Assembly (NCBI GenBank): GCA_025054955.1
Contig: JANWZE010000026.1
Coordinates: 1-52,804 of the forward strand
Reading direction: 5' to 3'
Length of the DNA stretch: 52,804 bases
Source of the DNA: Blastocatellia bacterium
GTDB taxonomy: Bacteria > Acidobacteriota > Blastocatellia > HR10 > J050
Shown: piece after piece, positions 17,065 through 25,662 of the stretch
Numbering within the stretch: position 1 is the first letter of the stretch
Layout of the letters: each line of letters starts with the position of its first letter
Made by a program: the position numbers and the translations under genes
Notes under the pieces: generated by a model
What the model was told of the DNA's origin: nothing
Database searches by the model: none
What the model saw: the letters and a program-made list of their open reading frames with translations, nothing else

Positions 17065-17080
17065 TGGCGGCAAACTTGCA
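17065..17080 (+). promoter_or_regulatory. probable sigma-54 promoter of the second activator gene
   Basis: TGGCGGCAAACTTGCA has GG (17066-17067) and GC (17078-17079) exactly 10 bases apart and a full TTGCA, but only TGGC of the -24 hexamer. Transcription would start near 17091, about 50 bases before the start codon at 17142. It is weaker than the three TGGCAC-type promoters in the window. Confidence 0.55.
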
Positions 17081-17141
17081 GCATCCACCCATCGTCATCA
17101 TGGGGAATGGATGGTTCGTAATTGGACGTGAAGGAGGCGCA

Positions 17142-18695
17142 ATGTCACAATCAACCAAAGCCACACAGATCAACGTCATGACTCCGGCAGAAGACAAGCT
17201 GCTGGCCATTTTGAATATATGTCAAAAGATGAATTCAGAGCGCGATTTGCCGGCTCTTTTTAACTTGATTGCCCGTGAGGCGGCGCGATTACTTGAGGCC
17301 GACCGAGCGAGCATCTTCCTATTGGATAAAGAGCGAAGTGAATTGTGGTCCATCGTGGCGCTTGAGAGTGATCCCATTCGGTTTGACGCGCGACTCGGTA
17401 TTGCCGGCGCAGTGGCGTTGACTGGCCGGGCAGTCAATGTGCCGGATGTAAGTCGAGACCCACGCTTCAATCCGGGCATTGATGCGCGGACGCGCTACCG
17501 CACAAAGAGTGTTCTAGCCGTTCCGCTGCGGAATCATGAAGGCGAGGTGATTGGAACCTTCGAGGTGCTCAACAAAAAGACAAGCGAAATGTTTACTCAA
17601 GCCGACGAAGACCTACTCAACGCATTAGCTGCTCATGCAGCGATTGCGCTGGAGACGGCTCAACTGTTGGGTGAACTGAAACAGCATCGCGATCAGTTGC
17701 TCGAAGAAAATACGCAATTATGGCGCGAAGTTGAAGGCCGTTTCTCGGCTCACAACATCCTTGGCACAAGTGAAAAGATTCAGCACATCGTCCGACTTAT
17801 CGAACAAATCAGCGACACGACAGTCAACGTGCTCATCACCGGCGAGAGCGGCACGGGGAAAGAGATGGTGGCCAAAGCGATTCATTACAACAGCCCACGT
17901 GCGCGACAGCCGTTCGTGGCGTTGAATTGCGCTGCCTTGCCGGAGAACCTTGTCGAGAGTGAACTCTTTGGCATTGAAAAAGGCGTCGCGACGGGCGTAG
18001 ATCGCCGGATCGGCAAGTTTGAAGAAGCTGACGGGGGCACGTTGTTTCTGGATGAAATCGGCGATCTGAGCCTGAGCGCGCAGGCGAAAATTCTGCGCGT
18101 GCTCCAAGAAAAAGTCGTTGAGCGTGTCGGCGGTCGAAAGCTCATTCCGGTTGATGCTCGCGTGTTGGCTGCGACCAATAAAGACTTGGAAGCGGAAATC
18201 AAGAAAGGAACGTTTCGTGAAGACCTCTACTATCGGTTAAAGGTCATTCATATTCAAACGCCGCCATTGCGAGAGATTCCACAAGATATACCACTCTTGG
18301 CCAACTATTTTTTGAATAAGTACTGCCAGGAGATGAACCGCGAGCCGAAGCGATTATCGGCTGGGGCGCTCCGCTGCCTGACCGGATACGCCTGGCCAGG
18401 CAATGTGCGACAGCTCGAAAATGAAATGAAGCGCCTGGCTGTTTTTGTGCGGCGCACGATTGTAACCGAAGAAGATTTGTCAGACGCAATCCGCAGCCCC
18501 GGACCTGCCAAGTTGCTGGCCGGCATTCAATCGGGCCGCTCGCTCAAGGAGGTTGTTGAGGAGATTGAGAAGCGGATGATCCTGGAGGCGCTGGACAATT
18601 GCCGATGGAATCAATTGCAAGCGGCCAAGGTCTTGGGTCTGAGTCGGCAGGGCCTGATCAAAAAGATGAAGCGGTATGGGATCAAAAATGGATGA
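17142..18695 (+). CDS. sigma-54-type Fis-family regulator with GAF domain and altered contact loop
   Basis: This 517-residue regulator has an N-terminal GAF domain (about 20-175), a coiled linker, an AAA+ domain (about 200-425) and a Fis-type HTH at the end (NQLQAAKVLGLSRQGLIKKM). Walker A is GESGTGKE (234-241) and Walker B is GTLFLDE. The loop that contacts sigma-54, normally GAFTGA, reads GVATGV (281-286): the conserved Phe is lost and the Thr kept. The start at 17142 follows GGAGG by five bases; a frame-compatible TTG at 17076 lies inside the -12 element and is rejected. It is divergent from the metalloprotease gene and 116 bp before the giant secreted protein. Its probable targets are the nearby -24/-12 promoters. 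Confidence 0.92.
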   Translation: MSQSTKATQINVMTPAEDKLLAILNICQKMNSERDLPALFNLIAREAARLLEADRASIFLLDKERSELWSIVALESDPIRFDARLGIAGAVALTGRAVNVPDVSRDPRFNPGIDARTRYRTKSVLAVPLRNHEGEVIGTFEVLNKKTSEMFTQADEDLLNALAAHAAIALETAQLLGELKQHRDQLLEENTQLWREVEGRFSAHNILGTSEKIQHIVRLIEQISDTTVNVLITGESGTGKEMVAKAIHYNSPRARQPFVALNCAALPENLVESELFGIEKGVATGVDRRIGKFEEADGGTLFLDEIGDLSLSAQAKILRVLQEKVVERVGGRKLIPVDARVLAATNKDLEAEIKKGTFREDLYYRLKVIHIQTPPLREIPQDIPLLANYFLNKYCQEMNREPKRLSAGALRCLTGYAWPGNVRQLENEMKRLAVFVRRTIVTEEDLSDAIRSPGPAKLLAGIQSGRSLKEVVEEIEKRMILEALDNCRWNQLQAAKVLGLSRQGLIKKMKRYGIKNG

Positions 18696-18811
18696 CGTTG
18701 ACGTTGATTGACCTGTGCGTCTACACTTGTGCCGTCTTTACCGATCACCAGCGCACCTGAGGGTGCGTCAGGATATTCCAAAGCAGCCCGGTGCTCAAAA
18801 CAGGAGTGGCG

Positions 18812-21800
18812 ATGATGAGACGTTGGTTGGTTTTCACGTGTTTGTTGGTATTGCTTTGCGTTGGCGTTGAACGGCATCGGTTAGCAGTAGCGCAACAGTT
18901 CTCCTCTGCGCAGAATCTTTCCAATACCCCTTCGCCTTCAACAGAACCCGGTATTGCCATAGCGCGCGCGACAGGCAATATCCATGTTGTCTGGGCTGAT
19001 GCCGGGCGCATCTTGTTGCGTCGGACGACGGGTGACAATACCAACTTCGGCGCTGCCGTCACTGTAGCCGTCGGTTTTTCCAGCACAGCAGAGCCGGATG
19101 TGGCAGTTGACCAAACTGGCAACAACATCTATGTGGCATTTGCTGCAACTTTGCCCGGCGGAGGCGGACAAGTCGCCAGAATATATTTCTGTCGTTCAAC
19201 CAACGCCGGCGCTAACTTTTCGCAACCGGTGGTTCTTTCCACAGGTACACAAGCCACAGCTCCTGCTCTTGCTACCGACATGGCTGGCCGGAATGTCTAT
19301 GTTGTTTGGTCTGAGGTGAACCCCGATGGTCGGCCTGTTATTTCACTTCGACGTTCGAGCGACGGTGGCGTGTCTTTTGGTCCTTCGCTCACCTTATCGG
19401 CTCCTGCTGATACGAGGCCTTCTCAGCCCGATGTTGCCGTTGATCAAACGACCGGCGTATACGTCGTGTGGCATTCGCAGGTAGATTCACAGACGACTCC
19501 ATTCCGCATTCGGTTTGTCCGTTCAACGAATCAGGCCGCGACATTCTCCGCGCCGACAACTATCTCAACCACTCCAGGGCCATCTACGGAACCAGCCATA
19601 GCGGTTGATGAACTGGGCTTGTTTAGCATCGTCTGGGCTGAGAACGGCGGCCCGCTGCCCGGCATTTTGCATGCTCGGTCTACGTTGCAAGGAACGCTTT
19701 CGGTAACGCGTGCAATTGCGCCGACATCGCCGGGCGAGGCCGCTTCACATCCCAACGTTGCGATTGACAGTAGTGGCGCAATCAATGTCGTTGGCGCGTT
19801 GGCTATCTCTGGTATCACAGCACTGCCTGCCGAAGTCTACTTCGCTCGCTCGACGAACAACGGGGCCAGCTTTTCCTCAGCCGTCAACCTGTCTCAGACA
19901 GCAGGTAATTCAATTCTTCCGGTCATCGCCGCGCAAACCACGGGCAATCTGGCCATCGCCTGGGATGATAATTCAACGGCCAATCGTGAAATTTTATTCG
20001 TTCGTGGCGTGCTGGCGCCGGCGGCTGTCCCGGATATTGATGTTGCCCCCACGAGCCTGAATTTCGGCAACGTCAATCTTGGGCAGAGCCGTGACCAGTC
20101 ATTCACCATCAGGAACGTGGGCAACGCTGCGCTGCTCATTGACGCGCTCAGCATCAACAATCCGCAGTTCACGCTCGTTTCCCCCAGCGGAGTCGCAGGA
20201 ACCGAGCTGGCGATTGATGATGGTAGCGCGGAATCACTCATCGGATTGAATCAGGCTGGCACGATCTATTGCATCAATCGGCTGCGACCATCGAGCTATC
20301 CGGCGACGCTCTCGCATGTAAGAATTTTCTTTGCCGGTGGTCGGTCGAATTTGTCACTGGGAGCGGCTCTGGCGGTGCTGGTTGGCGTCAATCCTGATGG
20401 CGATGAGAATATCAACGGGACGAACTTTCAGGCGACCAACGCCAGTGTGCAACTACTCGATGGTTTCAACACCTATGATGTCCCTGATGTCACCATCAGC
20501 GAAGGCGATTTTGTCGTCGGTTTTCGCATGACGATTCCCAACACGGTCTTCCCCGGCGCGTTGGATACGACGCCGCCATCAAATCGTCGCTCCTATTTTT
20601 CTTCCGATGGAACAACATTCGCCCTAACGCCGAATGTGGGCATTGACGGAGATTGGTTAATTCGTGGGCGACTCGCCGGCGGGCTCACGATTGCGCCCAA
20701 CGGAGAGCAACTGGTGACAGTTCGGTTTGCGCCGACGGCTGTGGGCACACAATCGGGCTTGTTGAGCATCACGAGTAACGACCCGGATGAATCGTCAGTG
20801 AACGTCAGTCTCACGGGCGTTGGCGTGCAAGCGCCGACCGGCATATTGAATGTATCGCCGACGACGTTGACATTCAACACAACGGTCGGACAAACAACGC
20901 CGCCAACAATGAGCTTCACCGTCAGTAATCAAGGCACTGCGGCATTCAGTTACAGCATCAGCAATAACAATCCGGCGTTGGTGAGCGTTTCTCCAGAATC
21001 AGGCACGCTGGCCGGTGGTCAGTCGAATGTGATCACTGTCGTTGTGACACCTCCCACGCAACCGGGAACCCGGCAGGCAATACTGACAGTCACAGCCCCC
21101 GGCGCGCAAAACGGCGTCCAATCGGTGACTGTGACAGTCAATACCACGGCGCCGGCGCTGCCTGATTTCGTCGTGAGCCAACTCACGATTTCGCCGACCA
21201 GCGTGCAAGCAGGCGGCCAGGTGCTGATGAACGTCTCCATTCTCAATCAAGGCACCGGTTCAGCGGGCGCCGCCACTCATGAGGTTCGCTTGTCCAGCGA
21301 TGCCGTGATTACATCAGCAGATCAATTGCTCCTGGTGATTACGTCCAATCCGCTGAGTCCCGGCGCAGCAGCGACCTTCACGCAACTGCCGGTCACGATT
21401 CCCGCCGGGACGGCGCCCGGCCCGATGTTCCTTGGCGTCATCGCTGATGCTGCGAATGCGGTGGCTGAATCAAATGAAACGAACAATATCGCTACCGTTG
21501 CGCTGACCATCACCTCACCGCAACAGGCTTTCAATGTGGTCAACATATTCCCAGCAGATCGCGCGCAGAATGTGCCGCAGGAGACGCGCATTCAGGTTGA
21601 TTTTTCTGCGCCGCTTGTGGCCAGCTCAGTGACGCCGCAATCGCTCACGCTGACGACCCTGGCCGGTCAGCCGATTCCTGGAACCGTGGCAGCCGTTGGC
21701 AACCGAGCGTTTTTCTTCCCGAGCGAACGGTTGCCGGCGCAAACAACTTTTCAAATCAGGCTCGCCGCCAGCATTCAAGGAAGAGTAGAGGAAACCATCG

Positions 21801-23905
21801 TCAGGTTGGGAAGGGACTTGCTTAGTACCTTCACCACCGAGCCAGCCGTTGCTCGCGGCCAACCGCCTACAGATAGCGGCCAACCTGTCCGGTTCGACGT
21901 CGGCGGTGTGGTCACCGACGATGCACAAACCGGCGCGATGGTGCGCATACCGGAATACACGTTGAAAACGGATGTGCGGGTGAACATCGTTGTGCTGGAT
22001 TCTGACCAACGATTGCCGCTGATCAATAATCAATGCGATGTGCCGATTGATGCCTCCACGCGAGTGCGGCCGGTCGCCGGATTTGTGCGTGTTTCGGAGT
22101 TGGTTCGCTTTGAAGCGCAGCCATGTGACGCGGTGGCGTTCAGTCCTGCGATGGATATGACGATTCCGTTGCGCTCGGCATTTCGCGGCGCCTTCGTTGT
22201 CGGAACCCGATTACCATTGTTCCAACTGGCTCAAACGGACGATGGACTCGCCTTTTTGGATACCGGTATAGAAGCTGAAGTGACACTGCCAGGAACATTA
22301 TTCTTTGGTGATTTCGCCATCGCGTCGGGCGTTGAAGTGTTTGGGACGTTTGCTTTGTTTGCTCCGATTAGCCAAGCCTCGGGCCGCCTCCGCATGCCGC
22401 TCGTTCCCTCGTGGTACGAAGTGGCTGCCTATGAAGAAGTGGCTAACTCGCCCACGTCGGTGGCGCAATCATCCCAACAGCCGCACACGCTCTACTTCCC
22501 AGCAGTGTTCGGTCAGCCGTCGGTGCGGGATACGCAATTGTCGTTCGTCAATCTGGCTCAGAACGAGGCACGAACGGTTCGGTTATTCGCGTATAACAAC
22601 GATGGTAGCCCACACGGCTTGCAACAGACAATTTTGTTGCCGGCCGGTCGGCGAGCCGCAGTGCTCGTATCAAATCTCTTTCCAGGGTTACAAGGTTCGA
22701 TTGTCGCGCGCGCCGACGGGCCGGTCAGCGGCTTGTACGAAACTGCGAATGACTTCATTGACGTCCCGCAGGTCCTTACCGGCGTCCAGGCCATTACTTC
22801 GCCACAACCAGCGATTGTGTTTCCCAACCTGCGAACACAAGGCGGGGCCTTCACAGAAATTCACATTTTCAATCCCAATGAGGCAGATGTTCAACTGCGA
22901 ATCACTGCCTTCAGCGCCACCGGTGGCGAAGTGCTCGGTCATACCCTCTTGCTCAGACCACAAGAAAAACTGGTCCGCTCCAGCATAGGAACATCATCGG
23001 GAGAACCTTCGCTGGTAATACCATTTGATCAGCTCGACGGCGGTTCGCTCATTGTCGAATCGCTCGGCGGAGGTGATATTGTCGGTGTGCAGTTGTATGG
23101 AGAAACGATGCGAAACCTCGCCGCGTTAAATGCTGTCGGTCTGCCTGCCGGATGTCGGGCGACAGGCACGGGAAGCTGCCAGTTTGATCCGTTAGTGCCA
23201 CCGGCGGCGCGGCAGCATAGCCTCTTTGCCCTCTACGTTGATTCGGCCAACAATACCGATGTGGTGGTGGCTAACGTGAGTGATACCGACAAACTTGTCG
23301 CCTTCTCTGCCTTTGACTCATCGGGACGCTTTCTGGCCAGTTTCCCGACGCGCGATTTTATGCCGTTGCCTGGGCATCATGTTTTGCGGCGATCTATAGC
23401 TTCATTGTTTGGCTCGGTCGCATCGGCGGTGAGTTATGTGCGCGTCGAGGATCAAAACTCGGTATTGGTTGGAGCCAATCCCAGTCAGGATCGCTCGTCA
23501 GGAAGCTACCTAACGACGGTGCAGTTAGCTGCTGATCTTGCCTCGCAGGGTCTGGATGCAGCCGACCTGATTTTCGCTCGGTTACAAAACCAGCCGCCGA
23601 CAGTAACGGGTTTGCTGGTCATGAACCCGAATAATAACGCGGTCAGGTTCCGAATTATCGTCACCGACACAGCGGGGAATACGATCCAATCCCCGCCGGC
23701 CACGGCGGCGCCTCATACGGTGGCAGCTCGCGGCGTGTATACCTTCACGCGACAATCGTTATCCACATTGTTCCCTAGCGTGACGAGCGGCCACTTCATG
23801 ATCCGCGTCATACCCGATGCTTCGCCAGCGACCGGCGAGAAGTTGCTTCCGGTCGCGATTTATCGTGGGGCAAATTATGTATCGGCGGTGATGGCAGAGA
23901 AGTGA
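18812..23905 (+). CDS. giant multidomain secreted protein (BNR-like, ASH, BACON, CARDB, Big_5)
   Basis: The 1697-residue protein begins with a signal peptide; the ATG at 18812 follows AGGAG by six bases. Residues about 25-405 are six or more sialidase-like (BNR/propeller) repeats with recurring AVDQTGNNIYVAF-type strands. An ASH/choice-of-anchor beta domain begins near 408 and is interrupted by a 160-residue insert (about 463-622) before resuming at LTIAPNGEQLVTVRFAP. A BACON-like domain (about 672-780), a CARDB domain (about 785-905) and a Big_5 domain (about 910-1010) follow. The rest (about 1010-1697) is paralogous to the protein at 7667-10180. No enzyme motif is certain. It is most likely an adhesin or surface-displayed binding protein, perhaps cotranscribed with the activator 116 bp upstream. 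Confidence 0.8.
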   Translation: MMRRWLVFTCLLVLLCVGVERHRLAVAQQFSSAQNLSNTPSPSTEPGIAIARATGNIHVVWADAGRILLRRTTGDNTNFGAAVTVAVGFSSTAEPDVAVDQTGNNIYVAFAATLPGGGGQVARIYFCRSTNAGANFSQPVVLSTGTQATAPALATDMAGRNVYVVWSEVNPDGRPVISLRRSSDGGVSFGPSLTLSAPADTRPSQPDVAVDQTTGVYVVWHSQVDSQTTPFRIRFVRSTNQAATFSAPTTISTTPGPSTEPAIAVDELGLFSIVWAENGGPLPGILHARSTLQGTLSVTRAIAPTSPGEAASHPNVAIDSSGAINVVGALAISGITALPAEVYFARSTNNGASFSSAVNLSQTAGNSILPVIAAQTTGNLAIAWDDNSTANREILFVRGVLAPAAVPDIDVAPTSLNFGNVNLGQSRDQSFTIRNVGNAALLIDALSINNPQFTLVSPSGVAGTELAIDDGSAESLIGLNQAGTIYCINRLRPSSYPATLSHVRIFFAGGRSNLSLGAALAVLVGVNPDGDENINGTNFQATNASVQLLDGFNTYDVPDVTISEGDFVVGFRMTIPNTVFPGALDTTPPSNRRSYFSSDGTTFALTPNVGIDGDWLIRGRLAGGLTIAPNGEQLVTVRFAPTAVGTQSGLLSITSNDPDESSVNVSLTGVGVQAPTGILNVSPTTLTFNTTVGQTTPPTMSFTVSNQGTAAFSYSISNNNPALVSVSPESGTLAGGQSNVITVVVTPPTQPGTRQAILTVTAPGAQNGVQSVTVTVNTTAPALPDFVVSQLTISPTSVQAGGQVLMNVSILNQGTGSAGAATHEVRLSSDAVITSADQLLLVITSNPLSPGAAATFTQLPVTIPAGTAPGPMFLGVIADAANAVAESNETNNIATVALTITSPQQAFNVVNIFPADRAQNVPQETRIQVDFSAPLVASSVTPQSLTLTTLAGQPIPGTVAAVGNRAFFFPSERLPAQTTFQIRLAASIQGRVEETIVRLGRDLLSTFTTEPAVARGQPPTDSGQPVRFDVGGVVTDDAQTGAMVRIPEYTLKTDVRVNIVVLDSDQRLPLINNQCDVPIDASTRVRPVAGFVRVSELVRFEAQPCDAVAFSPAMDMTIPLRSAFRGAFVVGTRLPLFQLAQTDDGLAFLDTGIEAEVTLPGTLFFGDFAIASGVEVFGTFALFAPISQASGRLRMPLVPSWYEVAAYEEVANSPTSVAQSSQQPHTLYFPAVFGQPSVRDTQLSFVNLAQNEARTVRLFAYNNDGSPHGLQQTILLPAGRRAAVLVSNLFPGLQGSIVARADGPVSGLYETANDFIDVPQVLTGVQAITSPQPAIVFPNLRTQGGAFTEIHIFNPNEADVQLRITAFSATGGEVLGHTLLLRPQEKLVRSSIGTSSGEPSLVIPFDQLDGGSLIVESLGGGDIVGVQLYGETMRNLAALNAVGLPAGCRATGTGSCQFDPLVPPAARQHSLFALYVDSANNTDVVVANVSDTDKLVAFSAFDSSGRFLASFPTRDFMPLPGHHVLRRSIASLFGSVASAVSYVRVEDQNSVLVGANPSQDRSSGSYLTTVQLAADLASQGLDAADLIFARLQNQPPTVTGLLVMNPNNNAVRFRIIVTDTAGNTIQSPPATAAPHTVAARGVYTFTRQSLSTLFPSVTSGHFMIRVIPDASPATGEKLLPVAIYRGANYVSAVMAEK

Positions 23906-24524
23906 TCATGTGTAGTTTTCAATTGCCTTCTGCCAGAGAGCGGCAATAGGAGCGCGCGCAGCCGCGATGATAATATCAATAATCCGCAGAAAGGCCATGT
24001 TTGATGAAATGACATGGAAAGCGGGAGCAGAAGTTGCCAAGCGCCGGTCTCCGATTCTCTGTGCGCATTTCATGACCTCGTCATGATGGTGGGTCACCTC
24101 CGGAAGCCGCGCAACCGGCCTGTGGCAACGTTGCCAGACGTGCAACGCCTGGGGCAGCAAAGCAGACCATCGTGGCGCGTTGCAGACGCCCCACAGCAAG
24201 CGCGTTTGTGGCCAGTGATTGGAGAGCCTGAACGGGATTCTGAGAGAACGAGGTGACGCCTCTTGAAGGCGTGACGGATTGGGGGATGACGGCTCCCAGA
24301 CGTTGCACATCTGGCTACCGGCCGTGCGGGCGGCTACCGCGCCGGCTGCTCGACGTCAGCGGGCAGCCACGGAGCGACACCCCTCCAGCCATGCGCCGCC
24401 GCAGCACAAAGCCGCCAAGTTCCAGTCACAGGCCGGCGCCTGAGGACGCTCGCTCCACGAGCCCGGGCGGGTGAGCCGCTGACAGTGAACCCGCGCCTGC
24501 TCTCAGGCCACCGAAGCAGCAACC
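23906..24524. other. noncoding stretch with a repeated element (about 23995-24310)
   Basis: No credible gene is visible. The part from about 23995 resembles 52270-52470: both contain CTGTGCGCATTT, then ATGAC with CATGATGGTGGG, then GCAAC- or CATT-GCCAGA followed by GTGCA. The copy here also has small palindromes, TCATGA-CCTCG-TCATGA near 24068 and ACGCCT-CTTGA-AGGCGT near 24255. The section 24300-24500 is distinctly GC-rich. The element could be a degenerate mobile sequence or a structured repeat. Confidence 0.5.
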
Positions 24525-25061
24525 TTACTTCAATCTGAACTCGACACTGGCGCGCGTGTTTTCCCACTCCAGTTTCATCACGCCGCCTTTGCCCGATTTG
24601 TCAAAGCTGATGGTGAACTGTTCGACGGGCGTCTGAAGCGATTCGACTTTCATTTCGATACGCGCCAGGTCTTGCGACTCATCGTAGACGGTTCCCCACT
24701 GTCCCGTCTGTTTGTTAATGATTAGCGTCCATTTGTTGGGTGACGGGATGGTATAGAGTGTGTAGCTGCCTTTAGGAATAGTTTTGCCACCCATAACAAG
24801 ATCGGCCTCGGTGGTGAAGCTGGTAGCTTCGTTAGCACCGGTGCGCCAGACCTTATCGTAGGGAACGAGCGCGCCCATGATTTTGCGTCCGCGCATTGAG
24901 GGCCGGCTGTAGGTCACGGTGATTTTCTTGCCATCAAGCGTGAACTCGGCCGTGTCCAATGGGCTGAGGCGCTGTCGTTGGCCAAAAGCCGACGCCGCAA
25001 AAACTACACATGAGACAAGCAAGCAACCTATGGTGATGCGAGTGAGTAAATGTGACATCAT
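24525..25061 (-). CDS. exported DUF2911 protein
   Basis: The 178-residue product has a signal peptide (ITIGCLLVSCVVFAASAFG) and then a DUF2911 domain over nearly its whole length. Typical segments are VTYSRPSMRGRKIMG, VWRTGANEAT and PKGSYTLYTIP. The family is a periplasmic or secreted beta-sandwich of unknown biochemical role, common in Bacteroidota and Acidobacteriota. The start at 25061 is chosen because GGAGGAG lies six bases upstream; the longer in-frame form starting at 25088 lacks a site. It stands alone on the minus strand between plus-strand genes, with repeat sequence directly upstream. Confidence 0.85.
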   Translation of the reverse strand: MMSHLLTRITIGCLLVSCVVFAASAFGQRQRLSPLDTAEFTLDGKKITVTYSRPSMRGRKIMGALVPYDKVWRTGANEATSFTTEADLVMGGKTIPKGSYTLYTIPSPNKWTLIINKQTGQWGTVYDESQDLARIEMKVESLQTPVEQFTISFDKSGKGGVMKLEWENTRASVEFRLK

Positions 25062-25078
25062 GCTGAGCTCCTCCAAAA

Positions 25079-25190
25079 ATGCAGGCACAGATGCACTGAT
25101 GAACAGATTTTCAATCAGTCAATCAGCGGTGCTTGTTTTTCATCGTTTCTCCCGTGTCGTCACGGACGACATCAGCAACTCCTCCAACAA
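25079..25190. repeat. dispersed repeat, copy 1 (partner at 47528-47636)
   Basis: The stretch GCAGGCACAGATGCACTGAT and the following GAACAGATTTTCA, GTGCTTGTTTTTCATCGTTT and CTCCCGTGTCG match 47528-47636 with scattered differences. The second half (TTTTTCATCGTTTCTC onward to AACTCCTC) also matches 47390-47440. It lies directly upstream of the DUF2911 gene. Confidence 0.7.
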
Positions 25191-25193
25191 TGT

Positions 25194-25218
25194 GGCGCAA
25201 GAGGTTTTATCTTGCGCC
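25194..25218. repeat. perfect hairpin
   Basis: GGCGCAAG and CTTGCGCC form an 8-bp perfect stem, extendable by one A-T pair, with a loop of seven to nine bases. It abuts the dispersed repeat at 25079-25190 and is not followed by a U-run, so it reads as a palindromic repeat rather than a terminator. Confidence 0.6.
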
Positions 25219-25384
25219 TATGGGTTCACCGTTTTCGCAGGTCGCGCCATCGAGTCAATGACGCATCAGCGAACCGAGCGGCAAATCTATCGGGCAACCG
25301 AGCGCCCGTCAAGAGAAGTGAAAAACATCAGTGATGAGCCTTGCTGCGTCGTGGTCATCAGGTTCTGTCACGACGTGGACAGAT

Positions 25385-25474
25385 TGTGAACATCGTTGTC
25401 AGTGTTAGCCAACATGCCCTGTGTCAAGCAGTAGCGCGTCAGCGGTGACCACGAAGTGTCAACGATTATGAACA
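25385..25474. promoter_or_regulatory. two candidate activator sites upstream of a sigma-54 promoter
   Basis: TGTGAACATCGTTGTCA (25385-25401) differs at two positions from the palindrome at 17026-17042. TGTCAACGATTATGAACA (25457-25474) matches its reverse-complement left half over nine bases. They lie about 196 and 123 bp upstream of the -24/-12 promoter at 25596, normal distances for sigma-54 activator sites. The rest of 25219-25595 shows no gene. Confidence 0.45.
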
Positions 25475-25595
25475 CGGTCGCACATCGAGTGCGGGCTGAT
25501 CAGCATTGAGCCAACGCAGTGTGACGCAGGCTAACGGTTGACGTGCAGTGTGTTGTCATTGGGTGAGATCGGCATCATCTGGATTTGTGAGAGGA

Positions 25596-25611
25596 TGGCA
25601 CACTGCTTGCA
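25596..25611 (+). promoter_or_regulatory. sigma-54 promoter of the propeller-like secreted protein
   Basis: TGGCACACTGCTTGCA has GG (25597-25598) and GC (25609-25610) 10 bases apart and all ten consensus bases of TGGCAC-N5-TTGC. Transcription would start near 25622, some 40 bases before the start codon at 25663. Confidence 0.82.
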
Positions 25612-25662
25612 CTCTCCGGTTGTGAGGTTCCAATGAACCCAAATCAAACCAAAGGAGAGGCA

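Noticed and set aside
17076-17141. TTG start of the second activator at 17076
   Set aside because: It lies within the -12 element of the proposed promoter and has no ribosome site; ATG 17142 has GGAGG at ideal spacing.
23906-24310. 134-residue minus-strand frame resembling a frame at 52177-52419
   Set aside because: The likeness follows from the DNA repeat; frames are broken differently in the two copies and show no protein family features.
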